64,000 nt of DNA, from the IMG/VR virus record IMGVR_UViG_3300042382_000268, positions 111,917-175,916 of that record, one strand, 5' to 3'. The position numbers were made by a program, and so were the translations under genes. The notes beneath the pieces are model-generated. The model was not told where the DNA came from. It searched no databases and was given only the letters and a program-made list of their open reading frames with translations. Positions 59,053-64,000 of this stretch are shown in pieces (position 1 is the first letter of the stretch; the number at the start of each line of letters is the position of its first letter). Source of the DNA: a virus.

Positions 59053-59252
59053 AGGTGGCAGATGGATACAACTATATGTCTCCGGTATCCTGGTGGTTCG
59101 GTTATTCAGAGCATTCAAGACCATGATGACCGGTTAACCGATCTAATATGCGAGACAAGGGGAAGCCCGGTCCATCGCATAATGGATTACGGGCTAAGGG
59201 ACTACCTATGAAAATTGGTCGGTGAGCAAATTCTACAACCATCTGCCCACCT
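59053..59252. ncRNA. Candidate structured RNA (~200 nt) with long closing stem and pseudoknot
   Basis: The ends pair over 13 bp with one bulge (AGGTGG-CAGATGG, 59053-59065, with CCATCTG-C-CCACCT, 59239-59252). Inside: GATAC/GTATC (59065-59089), CGGTTA/TAACCG (59099-59104 with 59135-59140), AGCCCG/CGGGCT (59164-59169 with 59190-59195) enclosing TCCAT/ATGGA. The loop of the last hairpin (CGCATA, 59176-59181) pairs with TATGCG at 59147-59152, a pseudoknot. CAGCGGGGCC copies flank it on both sides. The strand is not settled; one U-G pair favours plus. The family is not recognised. Confidence 0.5.
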
Positions 59253-59291
59253 AGGTCTTTAGTCTTTTACAGCGGGGCCTTTCTGCAGGTC

Positions 59292-59369
59292 TTATTTCTT
59301 GTTGCGTCTTAACACTCGGCGACATGCAATTTTTTTGCTAGTGGTAGCGCGGTCGGATCTTCTTGCCAT
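59292..59369 (-). CDS. 25-residue highly basic peptide gene
   Basis: ATG at 59369 preceded by CAGGAGAAC, the best ribosome site in the array, and by a sigma70 promoter at 59404-59432. The peptide MARRSDRATTSKKIACRRVL + RRNKK has 11 Lys/Arg among 25 residues and one acidic residue. Strong expression signals argue for a real microprotein. Its charge suggests nucleic-acid or RNA-polymerase binding (inference). A CAGCGGGGCC copy follows its stop. Confidence 0.65.
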   Translation of the reverse strand: MARRSDRATTSKKIACRRVLRRNKK

Positions 59370-59403
59370 CTTGTTCTCCTGTGTAGTTACTTAACTTGCA
59401 TAT

Positions 59404-59432
59404 AGTATAACACAATGCTACACTATATGCAA
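59404..59432 (-). promoter_or_regulatory. Sigma70 promoter, minus strand (TTGCAT-N17-TATACT)
   Basis: -35 at 59427-59432, -10 at 59404-59409; drives the basic peptide gene. Confidence 0.85.
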
Positions 59433-59445
59433 GCGTTATTTATTA

Positions 59446-59622
59446 CTATTTTATCAGCGCGTCAAACGCTCCGCAAAACCCTGCAAACGCTATTGTTATC
59501 GGAGTTGCCAAGAGCATCCACATTGTCGCGTCCACCATGAAGTTCATTACTCCATATTGTGTGTTGCGTGCTTGCGCTTGTTTGTTTAAAAAATTAGTAA
59601 CTGTTTGTTGTTTAGTTTGCAT
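59446..59622 (-). CDS. Small membrane-anchored early protein (58 residues)
   Basis: The start at 59622 fits the type I leader (ACTACAGCGTGC a few bases before the ATG); in-frame starts further up fall inside the leader. N-terminal QTKQQTVTNFLNKQAQARNTQYG is polar, then MNFMVDATMWMLLATPITIAFAGFCGAF gives one membrane segment, ending DALIK. A single-pass inner-membrane protein, possibly for superinfection exclusion or host takeover. Own promoter at 59659-59687. Confidence 0.6.
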   Translation of the reverse strand: MQTKQQTVTNFLNKQAQARNTQYGVMNFMVDATMWMLLATPITIAFAGFCGAFDALIK

Positions 59623-59658
59623 AGTAGTTTGCACGCTGTAGTTGTTTAAGTAGTGCAT

Positions 59659-59687
59659 AGTATAGCACAATGCTATACTATGCGCAA
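59659..59687 (-). promoter_or_regulatory. Sigma70 promoter, minus strand (TTGCGC-N17-TATACT)
   Basis: -35 at 59682-59687, -10 at 59659-59664. The spacer carries an inverted copy of the -10 region (AGTATAGCATTGTGCTATACT). Confidence 0.82.
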
Positions 59688-59703
59688 GTGTTATTTTAAG
59701 TTA

Positions 59704-60051
59704 TTACAACCCCGAGCCGCATAAGCAGTTATACACAAACTCAGCGTCCTGTAATGCCACGTTGTTTATGTAATCCACTAAGTCCTTATGCTCCTCTACT
59801 TCCTCTACAAACGCGTGTACCGCAGCATCATCGTTCCACAAGTCCTCATGTGCATTGTAGTGTGTATTATATATTGTTACTATTTTTGCAATAATGTGCA
59901 CCGGATGCTCAGTTGTGCCCCACTCCTCCGCATAGCCCTCGTCCGCCAACATAAACACTACACTTGTTATGCTGGGTGTTAGCGGGTACTTGCTTGTGTT
60001 AGCGTTATTTGTGTTAATTTTGTTTGTTGTTGCTGTAGTTAAATTTTGCAT
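59704..60051 (-). CDS. Early paralog family member 1 (acidic, 115 residues)
   Basis: The start at 60051 (MQNLTTATTNK) fits the type I leader. Shares with the 61254 and 61764 genes the blocks NTSKYPLTPS, ADEGYAEEWGTTEHPVHI, IYNTHYNAHEDLWNDDAAVHAFVEEVEEHKDLVDYINNVALQDAEFVYNCLCGSGL. All-helical, acidic, with a C-terminal Cys pair. Not a known family to me. The triplication in one array suggests selection for dosage or diversification, for example against host defences or for host shutoff. Confidence 0.72.
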   Translation of the reverse strand: MQNLTTATTNKINTNNANTSKYPLTPSITSVVFMLADEGYAEEWGTTEHPVHIIAKIVTIYNTHYNAHEDLWNDDAAVHAFVEEVEEHKDLVDYINNVALQDAEFVYNCLCGSGL

Positions 60052-60078
60052 AATAAGCACGCTGTAGTAGTGTTAACA

Positions 60079-60135
60079 GTTAAGCGTTATTGCTTAACTT
60101 GTGCATAGTATAACAAACTAGTTTGCTATTGTAAA
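60079..60135 (-). promoter_or_regulatory. Early promoter plus stem-loop leader
   Basis: -35 TTTACA (60130-60135), N17, -10 TATACT (60107-60112), then a stem-loop GTTAAGC-AATAAC-GCTTAAC (60079-60098) and ACTACAGCGTGC before the ATG. Nearly identical to the unit at 62139-62194. Confidence 0.88.
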
Positions 60136-60197
60136 GCGTTTTTTTATTTTATTTTTTGCTTGCATTTTACTTTTATTTGTGTTATACTATATAATAA

Positions 60198-60224
60198 AGC
60201 TCGGGCATGCCTAACACCCGAGCT
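60198..60224 (-). terminator. Terminator, minus strand
   Basis: AGCTCGGG / CCCGAGCT stem with an 11-base loop, followed on the minus strand by TTTATTATATAG. Ends the 60248 unit. Confidence 0.72.
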
Positions 60225-60247
60225 ATCTACAACCAACTACTTCACAC

Positions 60248-60445
60248 TTATCTCATATCACTATCACCGGCTACGTCACAGCGTGTCGCGTAACCAGTAA
60301 GTACCGTTTCATTCAATCTATCTAGCAATCTTACTTCAACTGCCCGGGCGGCTTGGCACTCGGCTTCTGTTTGGTATATCAATGTGTTATCAATTTCCTG
60401 TGCCCCAATAAACATAAACACCTTTAACACATATAATTTTAACAT
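60248..60445 (-). CDS. Small early protein with possible signal peptide (65 residues)
   Basis: The start at 60445 has CGGAGCG upstream. The N-terminus LKLYVLKVFMFIGAQ is short and hydrophobic with Lys, like a signal peptide or anchor. The rest, EIDNTLIYQTEAECQAARAVEVRLLDRLNETVLTGYATRCDVAGDSDMR, has two Cys that could pair outside the membrane. Could act in the periplasm or inner membrane. Function unknown. Confidence 0.62.
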   Translation of the reverse strand: MLKLYVLKVFMFIGAQEIDNTLIYQTEAECQAARAVEVRLLDRLNETVLTGYATRCDVAGDSDMR

Positions 60446-60472
60446 TTTAAACGCTCCGGCTATTTGTTGTTA

Positions 60473-60527
60473 GTTAGCGTTATTGCTAACTTGTGCATAG
60501 TATAGCAAACTATTAAACTATATGCAA
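60473..60527 (-). promoter_or_regulatory. Early promoter plus stem-loop leader
   Basis: -35 TTGCAT (60522-60527), N17, -10 TATACT (60499-60504), stem-loop GTTAGC-AATAAC-GCTAAC (60473-60490), then a GGAGCG ribosome site (type II leader). Confidence 0.86.
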
Positions 60528-60542
60528 GTGTTTTGTTTTCGG

Positions 60543-60716
60543 TTAGTCCACTAATGCACTTGCTCTAAGATCCACAAAGTTCGCATACTTCATTGTGTCT
60601 TTTGTTTCTCTGCGCTCACGTAACAATGCAGTCCGGGCACGCTCGACTTCTCTGCGGGTCTGTACACCAATTAGTCTTGCGCTCAACACTGCCGTATATT
60701 CTTGTACCGGTTTCAT
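60543..60716 (-). CDS. Small charged helical early protein (57 residues)
   Basis: ATG at 60716 with TTAGGAGC upstream. KPVQEYTAVLSARLIGVQTR, then REVERARTALLRERRETKDTMKYANFVDLRASALVD: Arg/Glu-rich, one or two helices. No own promoter is seen; it lies 63 bases downstream of the 60780 gene on the same strand and is probably co-transcribed, with a hairpin (60754-60769) in between. Function unknown. Confidence 0.65.
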   Translation of the reverse strand: MKPVQEYTAVLSARLIGVQTRREVERARTALLRERRETKDTMKYANFVDLRASALVD

Positions 60717-60753
60717 TCTATGCTCCTAATGGTTTCGAAAAGTCGTTGTTGTC

Positions 60754-60769
60754 AGCACGTCCATGTGCT
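60754..60769 (-). promoter_or_regulatory. Short hairpin at early unit 3' end
   Basis: AGCAC-ATGGAC-GTGCT on the minus strand just after the 60780 gene. Related hairpins lie at 61227-61244 (CGGCAC/GTGCCG), 61737-61754 (GAGCAC/GTGCTC) and 62265-62280 (GCAC/GTGC), each after an early gene. They form a conserved set with loops ATGGAC or AGGGAA. No T-run. Confidence 0.65.
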
Positions 60770-60779
60770 CTGTGTTGCC

Positions 60780-61079
60780 TTACAGTCCGTACATTTCAGC
60801 TACGCTGTTTGCCACACGTCCGTCGTTACCCCATTGTACTTTAATGCAACCCGGATGTTCATTGCCCAGTGCTGCCAACTTAGCAAGTGCCAATTCCCAG
60901 TTGTTTAGTTTGTCTACTGTTTTCGGAGCGTCAGCACTTGTAAAGTAGTTAGCTGGTGGTACCTTACGTTCCGGAACATTGCTTTTACTTGTTTTCACTT
61001 TACCGCCTGCTTCCAAAAACGCTTGTACTGCATTGTTTGTTGCTGTGTTTTTTGCTTGTTTGTTTGTATTAGTAAACAT
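60780..61079 (-). CDS. Early protein with basic GG-K-T-S-K motif (99 residues)
   Basis: The start at 61079 (MFTNTNKQAK) follows a type I leader. AVQAFLEAGGKVKTSKSNVPERKVPP (residues ~16-41) resembles RVAMFLATGGAIKTTKTGRRGRTTV of the 62729 gene, so they share a domain. The C-terminal half ELALAKLAALGNEHPGCIKVQWGNDGRVANSVAEMYG looks like a small alpha/beta domain. The basic loop suggests nucleic-acid binding (inference). Downstream is the 60543 gene. Confidence 0.65.
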   Translation of the reverse strand: MFTNTNKQAKNTATNNAVQAFLEAGGKVKTSKSNVPERKVPPANYFTSADAPKTVDKLNNWELALAKLAALGNEHPGCIKVQWGNDGRVANSVAEMYGL

Positions 61080-61106
61080 AATTTGCACGCTGTAGTAGTG
61101 TTAACA

Positions 61107-61161
61107 GTTAGCGTTATTGCTAACTTGTACATATTATAGCAAACTAAGCACAAGTTAGCAA
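61107..61161 (-). promoter_or_regulatory. Early promoter plus stem-loop leader
   Basis: -35 TTGCTA (61156-61161), N17, -10 TATAAT (61133-61138), stem-loop GTTAGC-AATAAC-GCTAAC (61107-61124), type I end. Confidence 0.88.
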
Positions 61162-61253
61162 ATGGTATTTTTGAGTATTGTTTCCATTGTGTCCGCGCGT
61201 GTGTACACATAACAGCGGGGCCTATTCGGCACTTCCCTGTGCCGTTGTATCCG

Positions 61254-61595
61254 TTATAGTCCCGATCCGCATAAGCAGTTATACACAAACTCAGCATCCT
61301 GTAATGCCACATTGTTTATGTAATCCACTAAGTCCTCGTGCTCCTCTACTTCCTCTACAAACGCTTGTACCGCAGCATCATCGTTCCACAAGTCATCATG
61401 TGCTTCATAATGTCTGTTGTATATTGTTACCATTTGCGCAATTATATGCACCGGATGTTCAGTAGTGCCCCACTCCTCCGCATAGTTCTCGTCCGCCAAC
61501 ATAAACACTGTACTTGTTACGCTGGGAGTTAGCGGGTACTTGCTTGTGTTTGCGTTTGCTGTGTTAATTTTTGTTGCTGTAGTAGTATTTTGCAT
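61254..61595 (-). CDS. Early paralog family member 2 (113 residues)
   Basis: The start at 61595 (MQNTTTATKINT) fits the type I leader; the frame runs further up through the leader. It is nearly the same as the 59704 protein from NTSKYPLTPSVTS to LCGSGL, with small changes (VTIYNRHYEAHDDLW). The duplication is recent, and the 3' DNA is also alike. Followed by a GGCAC/GTGCC hairpin and a CAGCGGGGCC copy. Function unknown. Confidence 0.72.
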   Translation of the reverse strand: MQNTTTATKINTANANTSKYPLTPSVTSTVFMLADENYAEEWGTTEHPVHIIAQMVTIYNRHYEAHDDLWNDDAAVQAFVEEVEEHEDLVDYINNVALQDAEFVYNCLCGSGL

Positions 61596-61617
61596 AGTTA
61601 GCACGCTGTAGTTATAA

Positions 61618-61671
61618 GTTAGCTTAATTGCTAACTTGTACATATTATAGCACGTTTAAACATTTTGTAAA
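61618..61671 (-). promoter_or_regulatory. Early promoter plus stem-loop leader
   Basis: -35 TTTACA (61666-61671), N16, -10 TATAAT (61644-61649), stem-loop GTTAGC-AATTAA-GCTAAC (61618-61635), type I end. Confidence 0.85.
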
Positions 61672-61763
61672 GCGTTTTTTTAAGTTTTGTTTTCGCTGTT
61701 ACCATACGCGTGTACACATAGCAGCGGGGCCTTTCCGAGCACGTCCATGTGCTCTGTGTTATC

Positions 61764-62111
61764 TTACAAGCCCGAGCAACATAAGCAATCATACACAAAC
61801 ACTGTGTTCTGTAATGCCACATTGTTTATGTAATCCACTAACTTCGCATTGTCCTCAACTTCCTCTATACACGCTTGCATCGCAGCATCATCGTTCCACA
61901 AGTCATCATGTGCTTCGTAATGTCTGTTGTATATCTCTGCTATCTTTAATACTATGTGTGTCGGATGTGTCGTTGTGCTCCACTCCTCCGCAAAGCTCGC
62001 ATCCGCCAACAGTGCCAGCACACTTGTTTTGCTCGGATAGTACCCGGGCAATTTGCTTGTGTTTACGTTTTGTGTGTTAATTTTTGTTGCTGTAGTAGTA
62101 TTAGTTTGCAT
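61764..62111 (-). CDS. Early paralog family member 3 (115 residues)
   Basis: The start at 62111 (MQTNTTTATKINT) is chosen. More diverged than the other two: LPGYYPSKTSVLALLADASFAEEWSTTTHPTHIVLKIAEIYNRHYEAHDDLWNDDAAMQACIEEVEDNAKLVDYINNVAL, ending VFVYDCLCCSGL. The invariant centre (HYxAHxDLWNDDAA) is the likely functional core. Followed by a GAGCAC/GTGCTC hairpin and a CAGCGGGGCC copy, like member 2. Confidence 0.72.
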   Translation of the reverse strand: MQTNTTTATKINTQNVNTSKLPGYYPSKTSVLALLADASFAEEWSTTTHPTHIVLKIAEIYNRHYEAHDDLWNDDAAMQACIEEVEDNAKLVDYINNVALQNTVFVYDCLCCSGL

Positions 62112-62138
62112 AATAAGCACGCTGTAGTAGTGTTAACA

Positions 62139-62194
62139 GTTAAGCGTTATTGCTTAACTTGTACATAGTATAACACGTTTAAACATTTTGTAAA
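62139..62194 (-). promoter_or_regulatory. Early promoter plus stem-loop leader
   Basis: -35 TTTACA (62189-62194), N16, -10 TATACT (62167-62172), stem-loop GTTAAGC-AATAAC-GCTTAAC (62139-62158), type I end. Confidence 0.87.
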
Positions 62195-62227
62195 GCGGTA
62201 TTTTAGAGTATTGTTTCCGACATAACC

Positions 62228-62238
62228 GGGGGGGGGGG
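62228..62238 (+). repeat. Run of 11 G
   Basis: An 11-G homopolymer followed by TGGTCGGTCGGTC, between the 61764 unit's promoter and the next gene's end. Very unusual in this AT-rich DNA. Length may vary between clones or be a sequencing artefact. Confidence 0.8.
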
Positions 62239-62291
62239 TGGTCGGTCGGTCTGTCAGATTGCTTGGCACTTCCCTGTGCTCGATATATCAG

Positions 62292-62663
62292 TTATGCCAT
62301 TATGCTCGCTACTTCAGTGTATCGTTGTTTCAATCTTTCGATCATATGGAGTAAGTCGACATTAAAGACTAAGTCATATACATCGCTTTCCGTTGTACTC
62401 ACTATACCAATTGCACTCGTGTAATGGAGTTGTTCGACTATAGTCGTTACAGTCGTTACATCTATTTTCAATTGTTTCGATACTTCAGCTAGTAACACTT
62501 TCGAAACTGTCTTGCGATCTCTGTCCGCTAGTCTATGAAACCCTTTTGCCAACATCCTTGCAACATCGGTATTTTGGCGTATCGTTGCACCAATGCTATC
62601 GTTATGCTCGTGTAACTCGTTTAAAAACTTAATATGGTTTCTCAATACTGTTTGGATAATCAT
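62292..62663 (-). CDS. Possible winged-helix DNA-binding early protein (123 residues)
   Basis: Start at 62663 with TGGAGCG upstream. Helical N-terminus (VLRNHIKFLNELHEHNDSIGATIRQN). Residues ~50-95, RKTVSKVLLAEVSKQLKIDVTTVTTIVEQLHYTSAIGIV, read as a helix-turn-helix of the winged type. The C-terminus is DVYDLVFNVDLLHMIERLKQRY. Could be an early transcription regulator. No own clear promoter; it is 66 bases downstream of the 62729 gene and probably shares its transcript. Confidence 0.6.
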   Translation of the reverse strand: MIIQTVLRNHIKFLNELHEHNDSIGATIRQNTDVARMLAKGFHRLADRDRKTVSKVLLAEVSKQLKIDVTTVTTIVEQLHYTSAIGIVSTTESDVYDLVFNVDLLHMIERLKQRYTEVASIMA

Positions 62664-62728
62664 TATGCGCTCCAGTTAATCAGTTAAGTACGCGCATACT
62701 CGATATATGCGCGTGTAAACAGCGGGGT

Positions 62729-62995
62729 CTATTGGCGTGCTTTGATTGCCGATTGCACCTGCTTGTTCAACAGCCCAATTGCCGCTAGCTCCTCTTTAGC
62801 TTGTTCCCATGTGTATCGTTGTTTCTCTACTACAACTACGCGGGGAGTATGGACTTGTGATACTGTAGTGCGTCCTCTGCGTCCTGTTTTAGTTGTTTTA
62901 ATTGCTCCTCCGGTTGCTAAGAACATTGCCACGCGAGCCGCTAACTCCGCTGCTTGTTGTTGTTTAACTTCGTTGTTCATAATACCTGTTGCCAT
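62729..62995 (-). CDS. Early protein with basic GG-I-K-T-T-K motif (88 residues)
   Basis: The start at 62995 has CGGAGCG upstream and overlaps the previous stop (TAATG). AAELAARVAMFLATGGAIKTTKTGRRGRTTVSQV resembles the 60780 protein's core. The C-terminal half (RYTWEQAKEELAAIGLLNKQVQSAIKARQ) is helical. Basic overall, so nucleic-acid binding is likely (inference). Ends at a CAGCGGGGTC copy. Part of a three-gene transcript from the 63190 promoter. Confidence 0.65.
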   Translation of the reverse strand: MATGIMNNEVKQQQAAELAARVAMFLATGGAIKTTKTGRRGRTTVSQVHTPRVVVVEKQRYTWEQAKEELAAIGLLNKQVQSAIKARQ

Positions 62996-63156
62996 TATAC
63001 ACGCTCCGCTTTATCGTTAATGTCAGTTTCTTCAGTTTGCTCACAATCCCAACATGGTTCAAGCTCATCTGTTTCCATGTTGTATAGTACAGTCAAGTCC
63101 CCACACGTAGTGCAATACGCGCGTAGTGGGTAAGTGTTTTTGTATTGTACTTGCAT
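62995..63156 (-). CDS. Zinc-ribbon early protein (53 residues)
   Basis: The start at 63156 (MQVQYKNTYPLRAYC) is chosen from the leader position. Two pairs of cysteines, YCTTCG (15-18) and PCWDCE (~37-40), make a treble-clef/zinc-ribbon knuckle, then an acidic tail (TEETDINDKAERV). Such mini-ribbons bind nucleic acid or protein partners such as RNA polymerase. Overlaps the next start. Confidence 0.68.
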   Translation of the reverse strand: MQVQYKNTYPLRAYCTTCGDLTVLYNMETDELEPCWDCEQTEETDINDKAERV

Positions 63157-63189
63157 AATTTTTACACGCTGTTTTGTTAATGTGTGCAT

Positions 63190-63218
63190 ATTATAGCATT
63201 GTAACACGCGCATTGCAA
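63190..63218 (-). promoter_or_regulatory. Sigma70 promoter, minus strand (TTGCAA-N17-TATAAT)
   Basis: -35 at 63213-63218, -10 at 63190-63195. The leader lacks the GTTAGC stem-loop but has ACAGCGTG before the ATG. Drives 62995, 62729 and probably 62292. Confidence 0.86.
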
Positions 63219-63261
63219 GTAGTTTGTTAACCGCAATGCGCGTGTACATAAGCAGCGGGGC

Positions 63262-63678
63262 CTATACGGTAGTTACGAGCAACAAGTTGTCCAACACATC
63301 CGCTTTAGCTCTGTATACCATGTTGCCGTGTCTCGTATGCTCAATTACAATCCCATTTGCCTCACACCACAAGTCCAAACGCGCTGCTCTTAAGCTCACT
63401 TTATCTTTAAACTGTGGTTTGTTGACTTTAACGGCAATAAACTTTTTTCTGTAGTTCAAAAACACGTTGCTCTGTATATACACATCCTCAATGTGTGCTA
63501 ACAACGCTTCCCCTGCGCTCAATTGCACTAAGCTATACAAGCTCTCATTCTCAGCGTCTCTGCGTTTAATATCCTCTAAGCACACGTAAGCTGGAAGTTT
63601 GACGTCATCCGATGTGTGTGATACAGCGTGTACAATAGCAGTAGCTGTGTTTTTGAGTAATTTAGTAGTTGTTGACAT
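63262..63678 (-). CDS. Early protein, unknown (138 residues)
   Basis: Start at 63678 with TCGGAGCG upstream (type II). STTTKLLKNTATAIVHAVSHTSDDVKLPAYVCLEDIKRRDAENESL, then SAGEALLAHIEDVYIQSNVFLNYRKKFIAVKVNKPQFKDKVSLRAARLDLWCEANGIVIEHTRHGNMVYRAKADVLDNLL. The second half resembles a small helix-beta domain (winged-helix-like, residues ~90-135). The stop codon abuts a CAGCGGGGCC copy. Function unknown. Confidence 0.65.
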   Translation of the reverse strand: MSTTTKLLKNTATAIVHAVSHTSDDVKLPAYVCLEDIKRRDAENESLYSLVQLSAGEALLAHIEDVYIQSNVFLNYRKKFIAVKVNKPQFKDKVSLRAARLDLWCEANGIVIEHTRHGNMVYRAKADVLDNLLLVTTV

Positions 63679-63714
63679 ATGATACGCTCCGAAAGTTATG
63701 TTAAGTTTTAAACA

Positions 63715-63769
63715 GTTAGCTGTTTTGCTAACTTGTACATATTATAGCAAACTAAGTACAAGTTAGCAA
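63715..63769 (-). promoter_or_regulatory. Early promoter plus stem-loop leader
   Basis: -35 TTGCTA (63764-63769), N17, -10 TATAAT (63741-63746), stem-loop GTTAGC-AAAACA-GCTAAC (63715-63732). The upstream DNA repeats GTACAAGTTAGCAA as in the 61107 unit. Confidence 0.87.
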
Positions 63770-63783
63770 GTGATATTTTTGAA

Positions 63784-63972
63784 CTATAGTTCCACTAGCT
63801 CGCCACGTGCTACTGCGTCCGCAGCTTCTAGTTCCTCTTTATAGAACTTGTTGATAGCATTGTTTGTTTCGAGATACGATTTGGAGTTTTTGGCTTGTGT
63901 ACGCAATTGACGTGTTAATGCGTTGATGTATTTGATACGCGCGGCGCTTGTGATGTAAAGTATTTTTTGCAT
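63784..63972 (-). CDS. Small basic early protein (62 residues)
   Basis: The start at 63972 fits the type I leader (ACTATAGCGTGTATATT-ATG). QKILYITSAARIKYINALTRQLRTQAKNSKSY, then LETNNAINKFYKEELEAADAVARGELVEL: an amphipathic basic helix then an acidic one. Its promoter lies past the window edge; the leader GTTAGC stem half begins at the last bases. Function unknown. Confidence 0.62.
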   Translation of the reverse strand: MQKILYITSAARIKYINALTRQLRTQAKNSKSYLETNNAINKFYKEELEAADAVARGELVEL

Positions 63973-64000
63973 AATATACACGCTATAGTTATAAGTTAGC

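Larger units (their letters stand above)
58410..63262. repeat. Dispersed CAGCGGGGCC motif, eight copies
   Basis: Copies start at 58410, 58788, 59032, 59270, 61213, 61722, 62720 (CAGCGGGGTC) and 63253, all in the same orientation. Several abut the stop codons of minus-strand early genes. Four (61213, 61722, 62720, 63253) share a 5' extension of the type GCG(C/T)GTGTACA-CATA. They lie between a gene's end and the next unit's promoter. Possible recombination, terminator or processing element of the early cassettes. Confidence 0.85.

Noticed and set aside
59102-59242. 46-codon minus-strand ORF inside the candidate structured RNA
   Set aside because: No ribosome site or promoter directly before it, codon use unlike neighbours, and the strong nested inverted repeats explain the sequence better. 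Kept as the main alternative to the RNA reading.
59041-59260. tRNA, tmRNA or group I intron in the structured region
   Set aside because: No T-arm, tag reading frame or P7/P3 core consensus found.
60160-60190. Plus-strand TTGCAT-N17-TATACT near 60.16 kb
   Set aside because: Followed at once by the minus-strand terminator stem and no plus-strand gene.
61628-62080. 150-codon plus-strand ORF across early paralog 3
   Set aside because: Runs antisense through a promoter, leader and a gene with two paralogs; no start signals of its own.
1-64000. CRISPR array or insertion sequence
   Set aside because: No regularly spaced identical repeats with unique spacers and no transposase gene or IS-type terminal repeats were seen.

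Overview
The window is part of the genome of a low-GC, T4-type myovirus, most likely marine. The evidence is a set of T4-superfamily genes: neck gp13/gp14, tail terminator gp15, sheath gp18, tube gp19, head completion gp4, terminases gp16/gp17, gp32, UvsX, UvsW, gp41 and gp61. The host is not shown by the sequence. The base composition and the style of the tail and fibre genes suggest SAR11 or a similar low-GC marine bacterium. Capsid, portal, DNA polymerase and clamp genes must lie outside the window.

Layout. 1-6 kb: end of a large fibre protein, then small virion proteins and a duplicated cassette of extraordinarily cysteine- and glycine-rich proteins. 6-9.8 kb, minus strand: three-gene envelope or glycan modification island (heptosyltransferase-like, SGNH-like, carbamoyltransferase). 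9.9-18.6 kb: more fibre and adhesin genes, including an 1881-residue protein. 18.6-22 kb, minus strand: Nudix, gp15, gp14. 22-31 kb: gp13, dNMP kinase, gp18, gp19, a tube-like protein, gp4, gp16. 31.2-34.1 kb: large terminase broken into two genes by an atypical split intein, with a GIY-YIG homing endonuclease gene between the halves. 34-37.8 kb: large acidic or proline-rich virion-type proteins. 38-51 kb: recombination and replication genes (gp32, uvsX, uvsW, gp61, gp41), with a second carbamoyltransferase-like gene and a miniature relative of bacterial DNA polymerase III alpha. 51-57 kb: two giant paralogous proteins whose N-termini look like prohead-protease targeting leaders. 57-64 kb: gene-poor, then a hypervariable array of tiny minus-strand early genes.

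Regulation is readable. Late (structural) genes are preceded by a T4-type late motif (TATAAATA, or GATAAATAT/C), including a back-to-back pair between gp14 and gp13. Several early or replication genes have near-perfect host sigma70 promoters; TTGACA-N17-TATAAT occurs exactly in front of the dNMP kinase and the primase. In the 58-64 kb array at least eight small transcription units start from sigma70 promoters (16-17 bp spacers). Six of these are followed by a nearly identical stem-loop leader, and short hairpins plus a repeated CAGCGGGGCC motif lie between units. This is a mobile-cassette organisation like the promoter-early stem-loop elements of other T4-type phages.

Most notable: the fractured terminase with split intein and homing endonuclease, the small-gene cassette array, a roughly 200-nt compactly folding element with a possible pseudoknot at 59.05-59.25 kb, the mini-PolIII-alpha protein, and the Cys-rich adhesin-like cluster. 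Unrecognised small genes are described but not given functions.
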